Shown in pieces: positions 43,586 through 52,532 of a stretch of 64,000 bases of DNA. The translations under genes were made by a program, and so were the position numbers. The DNA comes from Oceanobacillus profundus (GTDB lineage: Bacteria; Bacillota; Bacilli; Bacillales; Amphibacillaceae), in assembly GCF_003515705.1 (NCBI RefSeq), contig NZ_QWEH01000001.1, positions 1 through 64,000 of the forward strand. The letters are read 5' to 3'. Numbering within the stretch: the first letter of the stretch is position 1; the number at the start of each line of letters is the position of its first letter. The notes beneath the pieces were generated by a model. The model ran no database searches. It saw nothing but the letters and a program-made list of their open reading frames with translations, and had not been told where the DNA came from.

Positions 43586-44764
43586 TTAGGCTGCGCTTTC
43601 TTTCTTCCTTCTCTTTTGCTTCACCTGCCCCTTCAAAGAAAAATAACTGCCAATCCGCATGATCTTTTCAAACGGTCCCGTTCTAAAGCACTTCAAGTAA
43701 AGCTGGCTGAAAACAATTTGCAAAACGAAAATAACGAACGCTAACAGAATGCCCAGGAAAACTCCCATCTTCGCAAAGAGCCCTAGTCCATATCCATAAA
43801 AAATAACTGTACAGATAATACTTTGTGTTAGGTAATTTGTAAGAGATAATTGCCCGACTTTTTCAAAGGAGGACAGGAATTTCCCTGCTTCCTTTGTATA
43901 AAGAATCGCAAAGCCGAAAATATAACCAAGCGCTAAGAAGATTGCCCCGATACTGTAAGCACCTTCCGTCCAACTAGGATCATGGATAATATAATGGGAG
44001 CTTTTGAGCAATAAACCTGTTATTCCAAACCCCATTGCACCTCGAATATACCATTTTCTCTCCTGTTTTGGATTCGTAAACCAATTGCGCTTTGCGGCGT
44101 ACATTCCAAGTAACGTAAGTGGCGCAATTAAAAGGGGAGTGAGAACAAGCATTAGCACATAAAAGAATTCCGGTAAATCAAAAGGCAATTCTCCGCTTTG
44201 TCGAAATGCGAATGCATCGGCATAACGATCGCTTGAATAAGCCTCCGTTTCCTCCAGGATATAAGATTCCATGAGTTGTATGTCTTTTTCCGTTTGTTCA
44301 ATCTCACCGAATCCCATGAGAGAGGTTAAGACGAATAGCACAATCGCCCAAACGAGCAAGGTTTTCTTTTTCCGATTTATAAAAAGTAGCATTAAAAAGC
44401 CGATCAAACTATACGCCCCCAGGATATCCCCTTCCCAAATGAAAATGGAATGGAACAGTCCAAACGCAAAGAATAGGAGAAACCGTCGTACGAGATGTCT
44501 TTTTACTTTTAACTGATTTCTTTCTAGCTTTTCTTTTAGCTTAATCAAGGAATAGCCAAATAAAAACATGAAAATAGGCAGGAAGCTTCCTTCTACAAAA
44601 ATCTTTGTCCACACATAGGCAACCGTATCGGGTGAAGATAGTTGAAAATGCTCAGGACTATCCTTGCCAAATATCCCATATTGGAAAATCAGCATATTCG
44701 CGATCAGAATTCCGAGTAAACTAAAACCTCTTAATCCATCAATTGTACTTATTCTTCGTTTCAT
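43586..44764 (-). CDS. DUF418/YeiB-family membrane protein
   Basis: Start ATG 44764 behind GAGAGGAAG. 392 residues with about nine spans. The N-terminus ISTIDGLRGFSLLGILIANML is the acyltransferase-3-like start of the DUF418 family, and the C-terminal DUF418 part includes GQLSLTNYLTQSIICTVIFYGYGLG. It probably moves or modifies a lipid-linked or small molecule in the membrane; function is not established. Monocistronic, divergent from the response regulator. Confidence 0.88.
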   Translation of the reverse strand: MKRRISTIDGLRGFSLLGILIANMLIFQYGIFGKDSPEHFQLSSPDTVAYVWTKIFVEGSFLPIFMFLFGYSLIKLKEKLERNQLKVKRHLVRRFLLFFAFGLFHSIFIWEGDILGAYSLIGFLMLLFINRKKKTLLVWAIVLFVLTSLMGFGEIEQTEKDIQLMESYILEETEAYSSDRYADAFAFRQSGELPFDLPEFFYVLMLVLTPLLIAPLTLLGMYAAKRNWFTNPKQERKWYIRGAMGFGITGLLLKSSHYIIHDPSWTEGAYSIGAIFLALGYIFGFAILYTKEAGKFLSSFEKVGQLSLTNYLTQSIICTVIFYGYGLGLFAKMGVFLGILLAFVIFVLQIVFSQLYLKCFRTGPFEKIMRIGSYFSLKGQVKQKRRKKESAA

Positions 44765-44916
44765 GCACGTACTTCCTCTCTGTTCGTTATACATTTAAGG
44801 TATCAGTCTTAAATTTCCCGTAATTGAACAGAATCTTAACAATTTATAACGTATTCCTTAATATTGTTCAACTAATCGTAAACTTTCCGTGGTAGAATGT
44901 CGTTGAGGTGGAAAAT

Positions 44917-45636
44917 ATGGGAAATGAGACACATATTTTAATTGTGGATGATGAAAAAGCCATCGTAAAAATGTTGGAGTTAATGTTAAGAAAAGAAGGA
45001 TTTGAACATATATATACCGCTTTTACAGGAAAGGAAGCATTATCCTTTGTTGCGGAGCATCCTATTGACATTATTATTTTGGACGTGATGCTTCCAGATG
45101 GCAGTGGATTTGATCTCAGTCCGAAAATGAGAGAGCTAACGAGCGCGTATATTCTCTTTCTGACGGCACGAGTTTCTGACTTGGATGTCCTTACCGGTTT
45201 TGCAACGGGTGGAGACGACTATGTAACAAAGCCATTTAATCCATTGGAGGTAGCAGCAAGAATCAAGGCGCATCTTAGAAGAACTGAATCTCATCCAAAG
45301 GCAGAAAAAAATACAATGCCAACCAAGCGGTATGATTTTGGTCGCTTTGTACTGGATGAACAAGCAGGGGAGCTAATCGTGAATGAAAAAGTTGTGTCCT
45401 GCCCGACACAGGTATATTTGCTATTACTTTACCTTTGTAAACATCCGAATCAGGTTTTTTCAAAGTCAGCACTACTCGATGCAGTATGGGGGTTCGACCA
45501 CTATGTCGATGAAAATACAGTGTCTGTACATATTAGAAGAATCAGAGAGAGAATTGAAGAAAATCCAAGTAAGCCAACCTATTTAACAACGGTTCGAGGA
45601 TTAGGATACAAGCTAGTGAAGGAACATGTTAGATGA
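44917..45636 (+). CDS. OmpR-family response regulator
   Basis: Start ATG 44917, five bases after GAGGTGG (GTG 44908 overlaps that site). 239 residues: receiver with phospho-acceptor D56 (IIILDVMLPDGSG) and a winged-helix domain (~140-238, ending TYLTTVRGLGYKLV). First gene of a three-gene operon with a histidine kinase (4-bp overlap) and an ECF sigma factor. Confidence 0.93.
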   Translation: MGNETHILIVDDEKAIVKMLELMLRKEGFEHIYTAFTGKEALSFVAEHPIDIIILDVMLPDGSGFDLSPKMRELTSAYILFLTARVSDLDVLTGFATGGDDYVTKPFNPLEVAARIKAHLRRTESHPKAEKNTMPTKRYDFGRFVLDEQAGELIVNEKVVSCPTQVYLLLLYLCKHPNQVFSKSALLDAVWGFDHYVDENTVSVHIRRIRERIEENPSKPTYLTTVRGLGYKLVKEHVR

Positions 45637-47399
45637 AAAAGCTTAGAAGACGTCTGTTTATGCATTTTTCCATTCAATTTATTTCGATTGCCATTTTAAT
45701 GGTAATTGTTGTTGCAATTACATTAGTACTTACCATTGGATTGATGACAGAGGATCAAGCTGGACATAATTATTATTATACAATGCTTGAAGAAATTTCC
45801 ATGCTGGATGCTGGTGAATCATTTCGAGACTTGGAAATGCGTGAGGGGTGGAGTGAAGGGCTTGATGAAGATATTTGGGTGCAGATCATTAATAAACAAG
45901 GTGACGTAATTGATGCTGGAAATGTACCGAATGATTTCCCGGATCATTATAGTATGCATGATTTACTGCTCATGAAAGAAAACGAATCCTATAAGGGGTA
46001 TGAGCTAACCTTTTATTTGGAGACGTTTTATGAGACGGATTATTTATTTGTTTTGGGGCATGAACCGGAATCAGGCATCTCACTGGATGAACTTGTTGAG
46101 ACATATAACGATAATGGGACGATCGCCAAGCAGGACACTGCTGCAGTAAATGAAAAGTTATTAGAGGTCGAAGGAACCCTTGAGATTTATGGGAGTAATG
46201 GGGAACAGAGAATATCGCTTGGGGAAGCAGAACGTGAAGAGGAATTACCGTTAGATGCTTTTAAACGAGGTATATCTCCAGATATGTATTCGACCAAGCA
46301 GCAGACATATCGTGATACCGAGACAGGTGATTTATGGGTTCTGTATACACCAAATGTGCATAAAGGAGAAATTAATCTAAAAACGTATCAAGCAACGTTA
46401 ATCGGTCTGCTTATTACGGCAGCAATTGTACTGCTTATTACAATTGTAATTTCCATTTGGAATGGTTTCAGATATGGGAATCCATTATTGGTTTTTGCAA
46501 ACTGGCTAGGCAGAATGGGAAATGGCCAATATGATGAGGTTTTAACAGAGCGTGAGAAGAAGCATATTTTTAGGAAAAATGGAAAGATCAAGTGGCGTTA
46601 CAGGTTGTATCGAGAAGTCTTCTATGCCTTTTATGATATGGCACAAAAGCTTGATGCTTCGAAAAAAGAACGCGAGCAATTGGAAAAGACGAGAGAGGAA
46701 TGGATGGCAGGCATTTCCCATGACCTGCGTACCCCACTTACGACAATGGAAGGATATGGGAGATTATTAGAAAGTGGAGAATACGAGTGGTCCCAGCAAG
46801 AGCTAAAAGATATTGGAAAAACAATCTATGAAAAAAGTGATTATATGGTAAAGCTGATTGAAGACTTTACCCTTAGCTTCCAACTGAAGAATAATGCTGC
46901 ACTTGTTTCACTCCAAACGGTGGAGATTAATTCGTTTTTGGAGAAGGTAATAAGAAAATTTACCAATGACATCACGTTCCAAGAATATTCCATTTCGTTT
47001 AAGCCATTGAAATCGAATCGAGTTGTACAAATGAATGAACGATTGTTTGAGCGAATGATCGATAACTTAATTTATAATGCGATGAAGCATAACCCGCCAG
47101 GAACCTCCGTCGTAATTCGCGTAGATGAAACAGCAAATAATCAAGAGCTTAAAATTAGGGTGATTGATAATGGTCTAGGTATGGATGAGGAGACGAAGGA
47201 GAATTTATTTAGTCGGTACTATCGTGGAACGAATACAGAAGAGAGTATGGAAGGTACTGGTCTTGGTATGAGCATTGCATTGCAAATTGCAAAGCTGCAT
47301 CAAGGTTCAATCCTTGTGGAATCTGAAGAAAATACAGGAACTATTGTAACGGTGGTATTTTCCCAGGTAGAAGTACCAGACAAGAGGGCAGTTTCATAG
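45633..47399 (+). CDS. Sensor histidine kinase with large extracytoplasmic sensor
   Basis: 588 residues. Two spans (~8-34 and ~250-275) flank a ~215-residue outside domain rich in acidic residues. A linker or HAMP-like region and HisKA with H363 (GISHDLRTPLTTMEGYG) follow. The ATPase core has NLIYNAMKHNPPG, DNGLGMDEE and GTGLGMSIA. The signal is unknown. Translation is coupled to the regulator upstream. Confidence 0.92.
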   Translation: MKKLRRRLFMHFSIQFISIAILMVIVVAITLVLTIGLMTEDQAGHNYYYTMLEEISMLDAGESFRDLEMREGWSEGLDEDIWVQIINKQGDVIDAGNVPNDFPDHYSMHDLLLMKENESYKGYELTFYLETFYETDYLFVLGHEPESGISLDELVETYNDNGTIAKQDTAAVNEKLLEVEGTLEIYGSNGEQRISLGEAEREEELPLDAFKRGISPDMYSTKQQTYRDTETGDLWVLYTPNVHKGEINLKTYQATLIGLLITAAIVLLITIVISIWNGFRYGNPLLVFANWLGRMGNGQYDEVLTEREKKHIFRKNGKIKWRYRLYREVFYAFYDMAQKLDASKKEREQLEKTREEWMAGISHDLRTPLTTMEGYGRLLESGEYEWSQQELKDIGKTIYEKSDYMVKLIEDFTLSFQLKNNAALVSLQTVEINSFLEKVIRKFTNDITFQEYSISFKPLKSNRVVQMNERLFERMIDNLIYNAMKHNPPGTSVVIRVDETANNQELKIRVIDNGLGMDEETKENLFSRYYRGTNTEESMEGTGLGMSIALQIAKLHQGSILVESEENTGTIVTVVFSQVEVPDKRAVS

Positions 47400-47424
47400 T
47401 GAAAAAGAAAGCGAGGGGAGAAGA

Positions 47425-47940
47425 TTGAAGGAGATTGGAAAACATATCATAAAGCGGGTAAGGAAAGGAAATGTTAAAGCGTTTGAAAAGCTTGTTCAGC
47501 ACTACCAGCAATCGGTTTATAATCTCTGTATCTTGTTGATGGGCAACGAGGAGAAAGCGGAAGAGATTGCCAATGAGACATTTCTGTACGTTTATGCTCA
47601 CATGGATGATTATTTTACTGAGGATAAAAAATTTTCAATATGGTTATATCAATCAATGGTTTGTCTAACACAAGAACAATTTATGGAAGGCTTTAGTACG
47701 GGCGAAGTGAATTCTGCTAAAGGTATTCTCCCCTTGCTGCAGCACGTTCCTTTTAACAAACGGGTGGCTGTCATTCTAGAGACTTGGTATCACTTATCTG
47801 ACCAGGAGATTAGTGAAGTTCTCCATACTACTAAATCCGAAGTGCGTACCTCTATTTATCAGGCGAGAGAGAAGCTGAGCGAAGCATTAAAGAGTATGGA
47901 TTCTACTGAAAAAGAGAACGTATTATTTCGTATTGGGTAG
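47425..47940 (+). CDS. ECF-type RNA polymerase sigma factor
   Basis: 171 residues from TTG 47425, close behind GAGGGGAGAAG. Region 2 is at ~12-75 (GNVKAFEKLVQHYQQSVYNLC ... AEEIANETFLYVYAH) and region 4 at ~110-160 (LPLLQHVPFNKRVAVILETWYHLSDQEISEVL). It starts 26 bp after the kinase gene, so it is cotranscribed with the two-component system. No anti-sigma gene follows, which is unusual for ECF factors; control may be through transcription by the response regulator. Confidence 0.85.
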   Translation: MKEIGKHIIKRVRKGNVKAFEKLVQHYQQSVYNLCILLMGNEEKAEEIANETFLYVYAHMDDYFTEDKKFSIWLYQSMVCLTQEQFMEGFSTGEVNSAKGILPLLQHVPFNKRVAVILETWYHLSDQEISEVLHTTKSEVRTSIYQAREKLSEALKSMDSTEKENVLFRIG

Positions 47941-47975
47941 AGATTGTTGAAGTTAAAGTGTGAAGTTTCCGAGAA

Positions 47976-48017
47976 AAAGGCTCGTAACCCTAGCTAGATG
48001 AAGGTTACGGCCTTTTG
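47976..48017 (+). terminator. Terminator of the two-component/ECF operon
   Basis: AAAGGC-TC-GTAACC pairs with GGTTAC-G-GCCTTT, followed by TTG. It lies between convergent genes. Confidence 0.75.
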
Positions 48018-48048
48018 TACGTTTTGCCTGTTAAATAAATTGAATTCC

Positions 48049-49107
48049 TTAAATAAAGTAAAACCCAAATCCCATAATCACATACGCTGCAAGTAAGGCA
48101 AGTCCATCAAACCAATTGGAATCCCCGTCATTGGATAACGTAATCATTAATAACACAGCTGTCACCATACTGATTAATTCCGGCCATGTGAAAACGAGTG
48201 GCATGGGCGTCGGAAAGAACAGGGATAGCAAAACAAGAATCGGCAAAACAAACATGGCGACTTGGAGGGTGGAGCCAACGGCAATTTCGACCGCAACATC
48301 CATTTTATTTTTATACGCCATGATAATTGCTGAGGCATGCTCTGCAGCATTTCCAACAATCGCAACAATAATAATCCCAATAAATAATTCGGACCAGCCA
48401 AATGTCGCTCCGACGATATCAAATGTGGACACTAAATGTTCCGAAACATAAGCAACGGCAACTGTTGCAAGTGCCAGAATTACGATTGCTTTTGTTTTCC
48501 CCCATTCTGGTTCTTCCTCATGAACGACTTCACTTTGTGTTTCATCTGCTTGGTAAACCCCGCGGTGGGTGACAAATTTAAATAACAATGCCGCCAAATA
48601 GAGGACGATTAAAATAATGGAAATCCCAACACTTAAAACCATTGTGTCTTTCTCATTCATCGTATGTGTAAACACCTCAGGAATTACAAAGGCGACAATG
48701 ACTGCAAAGATTAACAGCCCTGCATTATGACGTGCTTCGTAGATATTAAAGGATTGCCGTTTATATTTCAGACCACCAACAAAGAAAGATAGCCCACCGA
48801 CAAGCAGTAAGTTACCTAATACAGAGCCTGTTAACGAAGCGAGCACAATTCCAATAAGCCCGGCTTTTAATGCGAAAATAGAAATAATAAGTTCAACTGC
48901 ATTTCCAAAGGTTGCATTTAGCAGACCACCAGCTCTTGGCCCTAAAACAATTGCCAGGCTCTCGGTGGCACGGCCGATAAAGCCAGCTAAGGCAACAATT
49001 GTCAAACAATAAATGATAAACATCATGATGGCAGACCAATGAAAGATCGAGCCAATGATAGAAAGTGGTATTCCAAGGACAACGAAAATCGCAAATAATT
49101 TATTTAT
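48049..49107 (-). CDS. chaA: Calcium/cation:proton antiporter, ChaA/CaxA family, with apparent ATA start
   Basis: Family members in Bacillus (YfkE/ChaA, ~351 residues) start about 27 residues before the first available ATG (49026). Translation of the upstream bases gives NKLFAIFVVLGIPLSIIGSI, which fits the normal N-terminus, and the codon at the normal start is ATA (49107-49105), eight bases after GGAGG. The 352-residue protein has the two conserved Cax repeats GNAVELIIS (near 70) and GNAAEHASAI (near 250) with their catalytic Glu, joined by an acidic loop. It exports Ca2+ or other cations in exchange for protons. Confidence 0.88.
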   Translation of the reverse strand: MNKLFAIFVVLGIPLSIIGSIFHWSAIMMFIIYCLTIVALAGFIGRATESLAIVLGPRAGGLLNATFGNAVELIISIFALKAGLIGIVLASLTGSVLGNLLLVGGLSFFVGGLKYKRQSFNIYEARHNAGLLIFAVIVAFVIPEVFTHTMNEKDTMVLSVGISIILIVLYLAALLFKFVTHRGVYQADETQSEVVHEEEPEWGKTKAIVILALATVAVAYVSEHLVSTFDIVGATFGWSELFIGIIIVAIVGNAAEHASAIIMAYKNKMDVAVEIAVGSTLQVAMFVLPILVLLSLFFPTPMPLVFTWPELISMVTAVLLMITLSNDGDSNWFDGLALLAAYVIMGFGFYFI

Positions 49108-49405
49108 GTTGAAGACCTCCGTTTCTTTATTTAGATAATTATAGATTACCCGTATTTATTGGAATTTATTTCTGAAAAGGTTTTAGGGAAAACGGAGATA
49201 GTGTGTGGTTTTGAATGATAATGAATAAGGGGGATAAGGAGGATGATATTTATAGCAAGAAGAAGAGAGAACCCAAATGGATTTTAATACCTTAGCTTAG
49301 GACTAGTGACAGTGTTTGACCTGTTTTTACGCTATAGGGAATCTGATATATTACAGCTTTTACAATATCAACCATCGGGCTTTCTTGGTAAAATACTGGC
49401 ACTAT

Positions 49406-49744
49406 CTACAAAGAATAAATATCCTCTAGAATTGATCTGACTGTAGCGAGCTCAAGTCTAGCGCTTGTTGAATCTTCTTCCAGAACTGCAGCGATTAGAA
49501 TGTTGATGCTTATATGCAGTTCCTCATACTCACCTTCATCACCTAGCAGCTGTATTTTCCATCTATTTTTTTTGTACATCTTTTTTAACTCATCTGTTTG
49601 GACCGCAATCTTGTCCCAATTTGATTGGTCTATTTCCTGTTCAATCTGATCAATGTGGTTAAAGAAATAATCTCCTCCGACTTGATTGGTGCAGCCAGCT
49701 AGCAGAATAGCTAAAAATGCTAATAGGATTTTTATCTTTTTCAT
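49406..49744 (-). CDS. DUF4363-family lipoprotein
   Basis: Start ATG 49744 behind GGAGGGG; the longer frame to 49783 includes this site. 112 residues. Signal and lipobox LLAGC (Cys18), then a helical domain (INQIEQEIDQSNWDKIA-like helix, KKMYKKNRWKIQL, ELHISINILIAAVLEED). DUF4363 genes often neighbour YetF/DUF421 genes in spore-formers, and here the YetF gene is divergent 95 bp away. Function unknown. The ~300 bp between this gene and chaA show nothing. Confidence 0.75.
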   Translation of the reverse strand: MKKIKILLAFLAILLAGCTNQVGGDYFFNHIDQIEQEIDQSNWDKIAVQTDELKKMYKKNRWKIQLLGDEGEYEELHISINILIAAVLEEDSTSARLELATVRSILEDIYSL

Positions 49745-49839
49745 ACCTAATTGCCCCTCCGTATTTGATGAATGGTTATACATAGATTGCCCATAATACG
49801 AATATATATTTGAATTTTAGAAAGGCGGGAGATTGGATC

Positions 49840-50700
49840 ATGCCTGAGGTCGTCTTGATTCTTATTCGGTCAATAGTTGCTTTCTTTTTATTATTACTAA
49901 TGACTAGGGTTATGGGAAAGAAGCAAATTTCACAGCTTACTTTTTTTGATTATTGTGTTGGAATAACGATTGGTTCAATAGCTGCAACCCTGTCAATTGA
50001 TCAAAACGTTAAAATTGTGAACGGACTAGTGTCCTTAACGATTTGGGGGTTATTTCCAATTATTTTAGCCTATGTTGGTATGAAATCAATAATCTTTTCT
50101 AATATTACAGACGGTAAAGCAACTATCTTAATACAGAACGGGGAGATATTGCATAAGAATTTAAAAAAGAATTTGCTAACAGTCAATGAATTATTATTGC
50201 TATTAAGAGAAAAAGGCACTTTTAAAGTATCAGATGTAGAGATGGCAGTTTTTGAAACAAATGGTCAGCTAAGTGTATTGTTGAAAACAAACCAACAGCC
50301 AGTTACACCCCAAATACTAGGAATTCCACTGGAAAAGGAGCATGGTCCCACCATCTTGATAATGGATGGAAAGATATTAAAAAAGAGCTTGGAGAATCTT
50401 GGCTATTCAAAGGAATGGTTAGAAGGAGAAGTACAGAAGCAAGGAGCCAAAAGTATTAAGGATGTCTTTTTAGCTCAAATAGATTCGCGGGGCAATATGT
50501 ATGTGGATTTATATGAGGATCAATATAGAAGACCTGTTGTAGAAGAGAGGCCGCTTGTGGCTGCAACGCTCAAAAAGATCCAGGCAGATTTGGAGAGCTT
50601 TTCTCTGGAAACAGATAATCCTGAAGCGAAGAAGCTATACGCTCAACAGGCATCAGAGCTAAAAAAAACCTTGGATACGATTTTGCCTTATTTGAAGTAG
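49840..50700 (+). CDS. YetF/DUF421-family membrane protein (long form)
   Basis: Start ATG 49840, nine bases after GGCGGGAG. 286 residues: three spans (~8-85) with LLLMTRVMGKKQISQLTFFDYCVGITIGSIA, then two DUF421-type soluble domains (~95-150 and ~175-240; the second includes SLENLGYSKEWLEGEVQKQG). Paired with the divergent DUF4363 lipoprotein. The shorter paralogue is at 34921. Likely a membrane or sporulation-related role, not established. Confidence 0.88.
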   Translation: MPEVVLILIRSIVAFFLLLLMTRVMGKKQISQLTFFDYCVGITIGSIAATLSIDQNVKIVNGLVSLTIWGLFPIILAYVGMKSIIFSNITDGKATILIQNGEILHKNLKKNLLTVNELLLLLREKGTFKVSDVEMAVFETNGQLSVLLKTNQQPVTPQILGIPLEKEHGPTILIMDGKILKKSLENLGYSKEWLEGEVQKQGAKSIKDVFLAQIDSRGNMYVDLYEDQYRRPVVEERPLVAATLKKIQADLESFSLETDNPEAKKLYAQQASELKKTLDTILPYLK

Positions 50701-50873
50701 GAGGGACTGTTTATAGAAGGCAGGTGCACGATACATAGCGGGACTAGTACTGGTTTCTCCGTTCTATATACTGTTGGCGTATAAGTCTTTAGCTGTGATA
50801 AATTCCAGGATGTTTTTAATAATGTCAGAATACGGTAAAATTATCTAAAAGGCAAAAGGGGAGGGAAACTACT

Positions 50874-51635
50874 TGAATCAAAAAGACTGGAATATTCTAT
50901 CGATGATCAAAACGGGATTGTATTTACAAAGGAGGGGGAGTACTTAGCCAAGAAGGCAATGGAGATAGATGCTACATTAAATCGGATCAAAGAGAATACA
51001 GAAAACATGAATACGTATATGAAAGGTAAATTAAATATCGGTGTCACAAATCATTTTGCAAAATACCACCTTCCTCCGATTTTGCGTGACTTCCAATCTG
51101 CTTATCCGGAAATAGAGTTTAATATTCGAAGTGGCTGGGGGAAGGAGATTTCGCATCTCATCAACACGGAGAACATTCATATTGGATTTATTCGAGAAGA
51201 TTATGAATGGGCAGGAAGTAAATATTTATTTTTTAAAGATCCAATGTGTTTATTTTCAAGAAATGAGATTGATCTACATGCACTTCCTGATTACCTTAGA
51301 ATTGATTATCAAACAGGTTCGGTTGTTAATGCGCTCATTGATTCGTGGTGGAGTGACCATTATGAAATAGCCCCAACAATTGGCATGATGGTGGACAGTG
51401 TGGAAGCATGTAAGGAAATGGTTATCAAAGGCTTGGGGTATGCGCTGTTACCTGCTTCGATGCTAGAAGGGAATACGGATATCTATCGGGTTGATCTTTT
51501 GATAAGCATCAAGCTCAGGTGGATATTAATACGTGGATGTATTATTCAGAAGCATTGTTAGATACAAAGATTGTTGCAGAGTTTGTTGATTTCGTAAAAA
51601 AACATAACAATAAAACGAGAGGGGAAGTAAGATGA
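50874..51635 (+). pseudogene. Broken LysR-family regulator upstream of rraA
   Basis: AGGGGAGGG precedes TTG 50874, whose codons start as a normal LysR head (NQKDWNILSMIK) and then run out of frame. The frame resumes at GIVFTKEGEYLAKKA, the end of a LysR helix-turn-helix domain, so about 40 codons of the DNA-binding part are missing. The ligand domain then continues (LNIGVTNHFAKYHLPPILRD...) until a lost T near 51500, after which the +1 frame carries the true C-terminus (DKHQAQVDINTWMYYSEALL) to TGA 51635. The stop overlaps the rraA start, so the coupling survives. It cannot make a DNA-binding regulator. Confidence 0.8.
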
Positions 51636-52252
51636 CAGTGAATTATGTAGAGGAGTTTGCTAAGCTTCCAGCCACCTGTGTTTCGGATGGGTTAGCAGGG
51701 CAAAATGCGATGGATTTTGCGATAAAACCATTAGCTCATCACCATAAGATTGCGGGTAGAGCACATACGGTAAAAATCCCAAAAGGACAGAACAAGGAAT
51801 TCCTAAAGGCAATAAGAGAAGCGAATGCTGGGGATGTACTTGTCGTTGATGCTGAGGACGACACGTCAAAAGCAATTGCAGGGGATTTTATATTAGGAAT
51901 GGCCAAAACATTAGGTATTAAAGGAGTGGTCACCAATGGGGTAGTTCGGGATGTGGAAGGAATTCTGGAGTTGGATTTTCCTGTGTTCTGCCGGGGGACA
52001 ACAACCGTCGCTGGCAGTAAGTCGGATACAGGGTATTCCAACATAGCAATCAGTTGTGGCGGTGTAGTTGTCAGACAAGGGGATATTATCGTAGGTGATC
52101 GTGACGGTGTTGTCGTCGTTCCAAAAGAAAAGGAGAAAGAAGTATTGGAACAAGCACAAAAGAAGCTGAGAAAGGATGAGGAAAAAGAATCGAGAGTGGC
52201 AGGCGATATAGAGGCTATTTATAAGCACATTGATGAGGTTTTGGAGAGATAG
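51632..52252 (+). CDS. RraA-like / HMG-aldolase family protein
   Basis: 206 residues. The RraA fold has a substrate loop with DGLAGQNAM, the phosphate or carboxylate loop GDFILGMAKTLGIKGVVTNGVVRD (G-x-x-R-D with metal-site Asp) and CRGTTTVAG. Family members are class II aldolases for 4-hydroxy-4-methyl-2-oxoglutarate or oxaloacetate decarboxylases. AGAGGGGAAG lies just before the ATG. It follows a LysR pseudogene, so its regulation may be lost. A second paralogue is at 60922. Confidence 0.85.
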   Translation: MTVNYVEEFAKLPATCVSDGLAGQNAMDFAIKPLAHHHKIAGRAHTVKIPKGQNKEFLKAIREANAGDVLVVDAEDDTSKAIAGDFILGMAKTLGIKGVVTNGVVRDVEGILELDFPVFCRGTTTVAGSKSDTGYSNIAISCGGVVVRQGDIIVGDRDGVVVVPKEKEKEVLEQAQKKLRKDEEKESRVAGDIEAIYKHIDEVLER

Positions 52253-52319
52253 ACCAAATTTTCCAGTTATTAATATTAAAGGAGAAACATATTTTACGAA
52301 AATAAGAGAGGAATTTGTC

Positions 52320-52405
52320 ATGAAAATCTATGTGTTGTTACTTGTCGGGCTTTCATAATTCTTGTTTACGGATTGATTATGCTACTGTCTGCTTCGCTTG
52401 GTTGA
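52320..52405 (+). pseudogene. Frameshifted tiny hydrophobic peptide gene
   Basis: ATG 52320 reads MKIYVLLLVG, then a missing T in the CTTTC run shifts the frame. The +2 frame continues FIILVYGLIMLLSASLG and a stop. Repaired, it would be a single-span peptide of about 28 residues. Too short to assign. The rest of 52253-52532 appears noncoding. Confidence 0.3.
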
Positions 52406-52532
52406 CAGAGGTGCTCTCATTATGTTCAGAGTAGTATATAAGATTAATATATCTATAACGCTTTCCCTTGTCAGATGGTAAAATAAATATACTTCAATTC
52501 AAGAAGAATAGATGATAAGGGGATGCTGCTCA

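Noticed and set aside
52253-52532. Small RNA or riboswitch between rraA and the DnaA-domain-I gene
   Set aside because: I found no stable hairpin with a T-run or any known riboswitch core; only the frameshifted small frame is visible.
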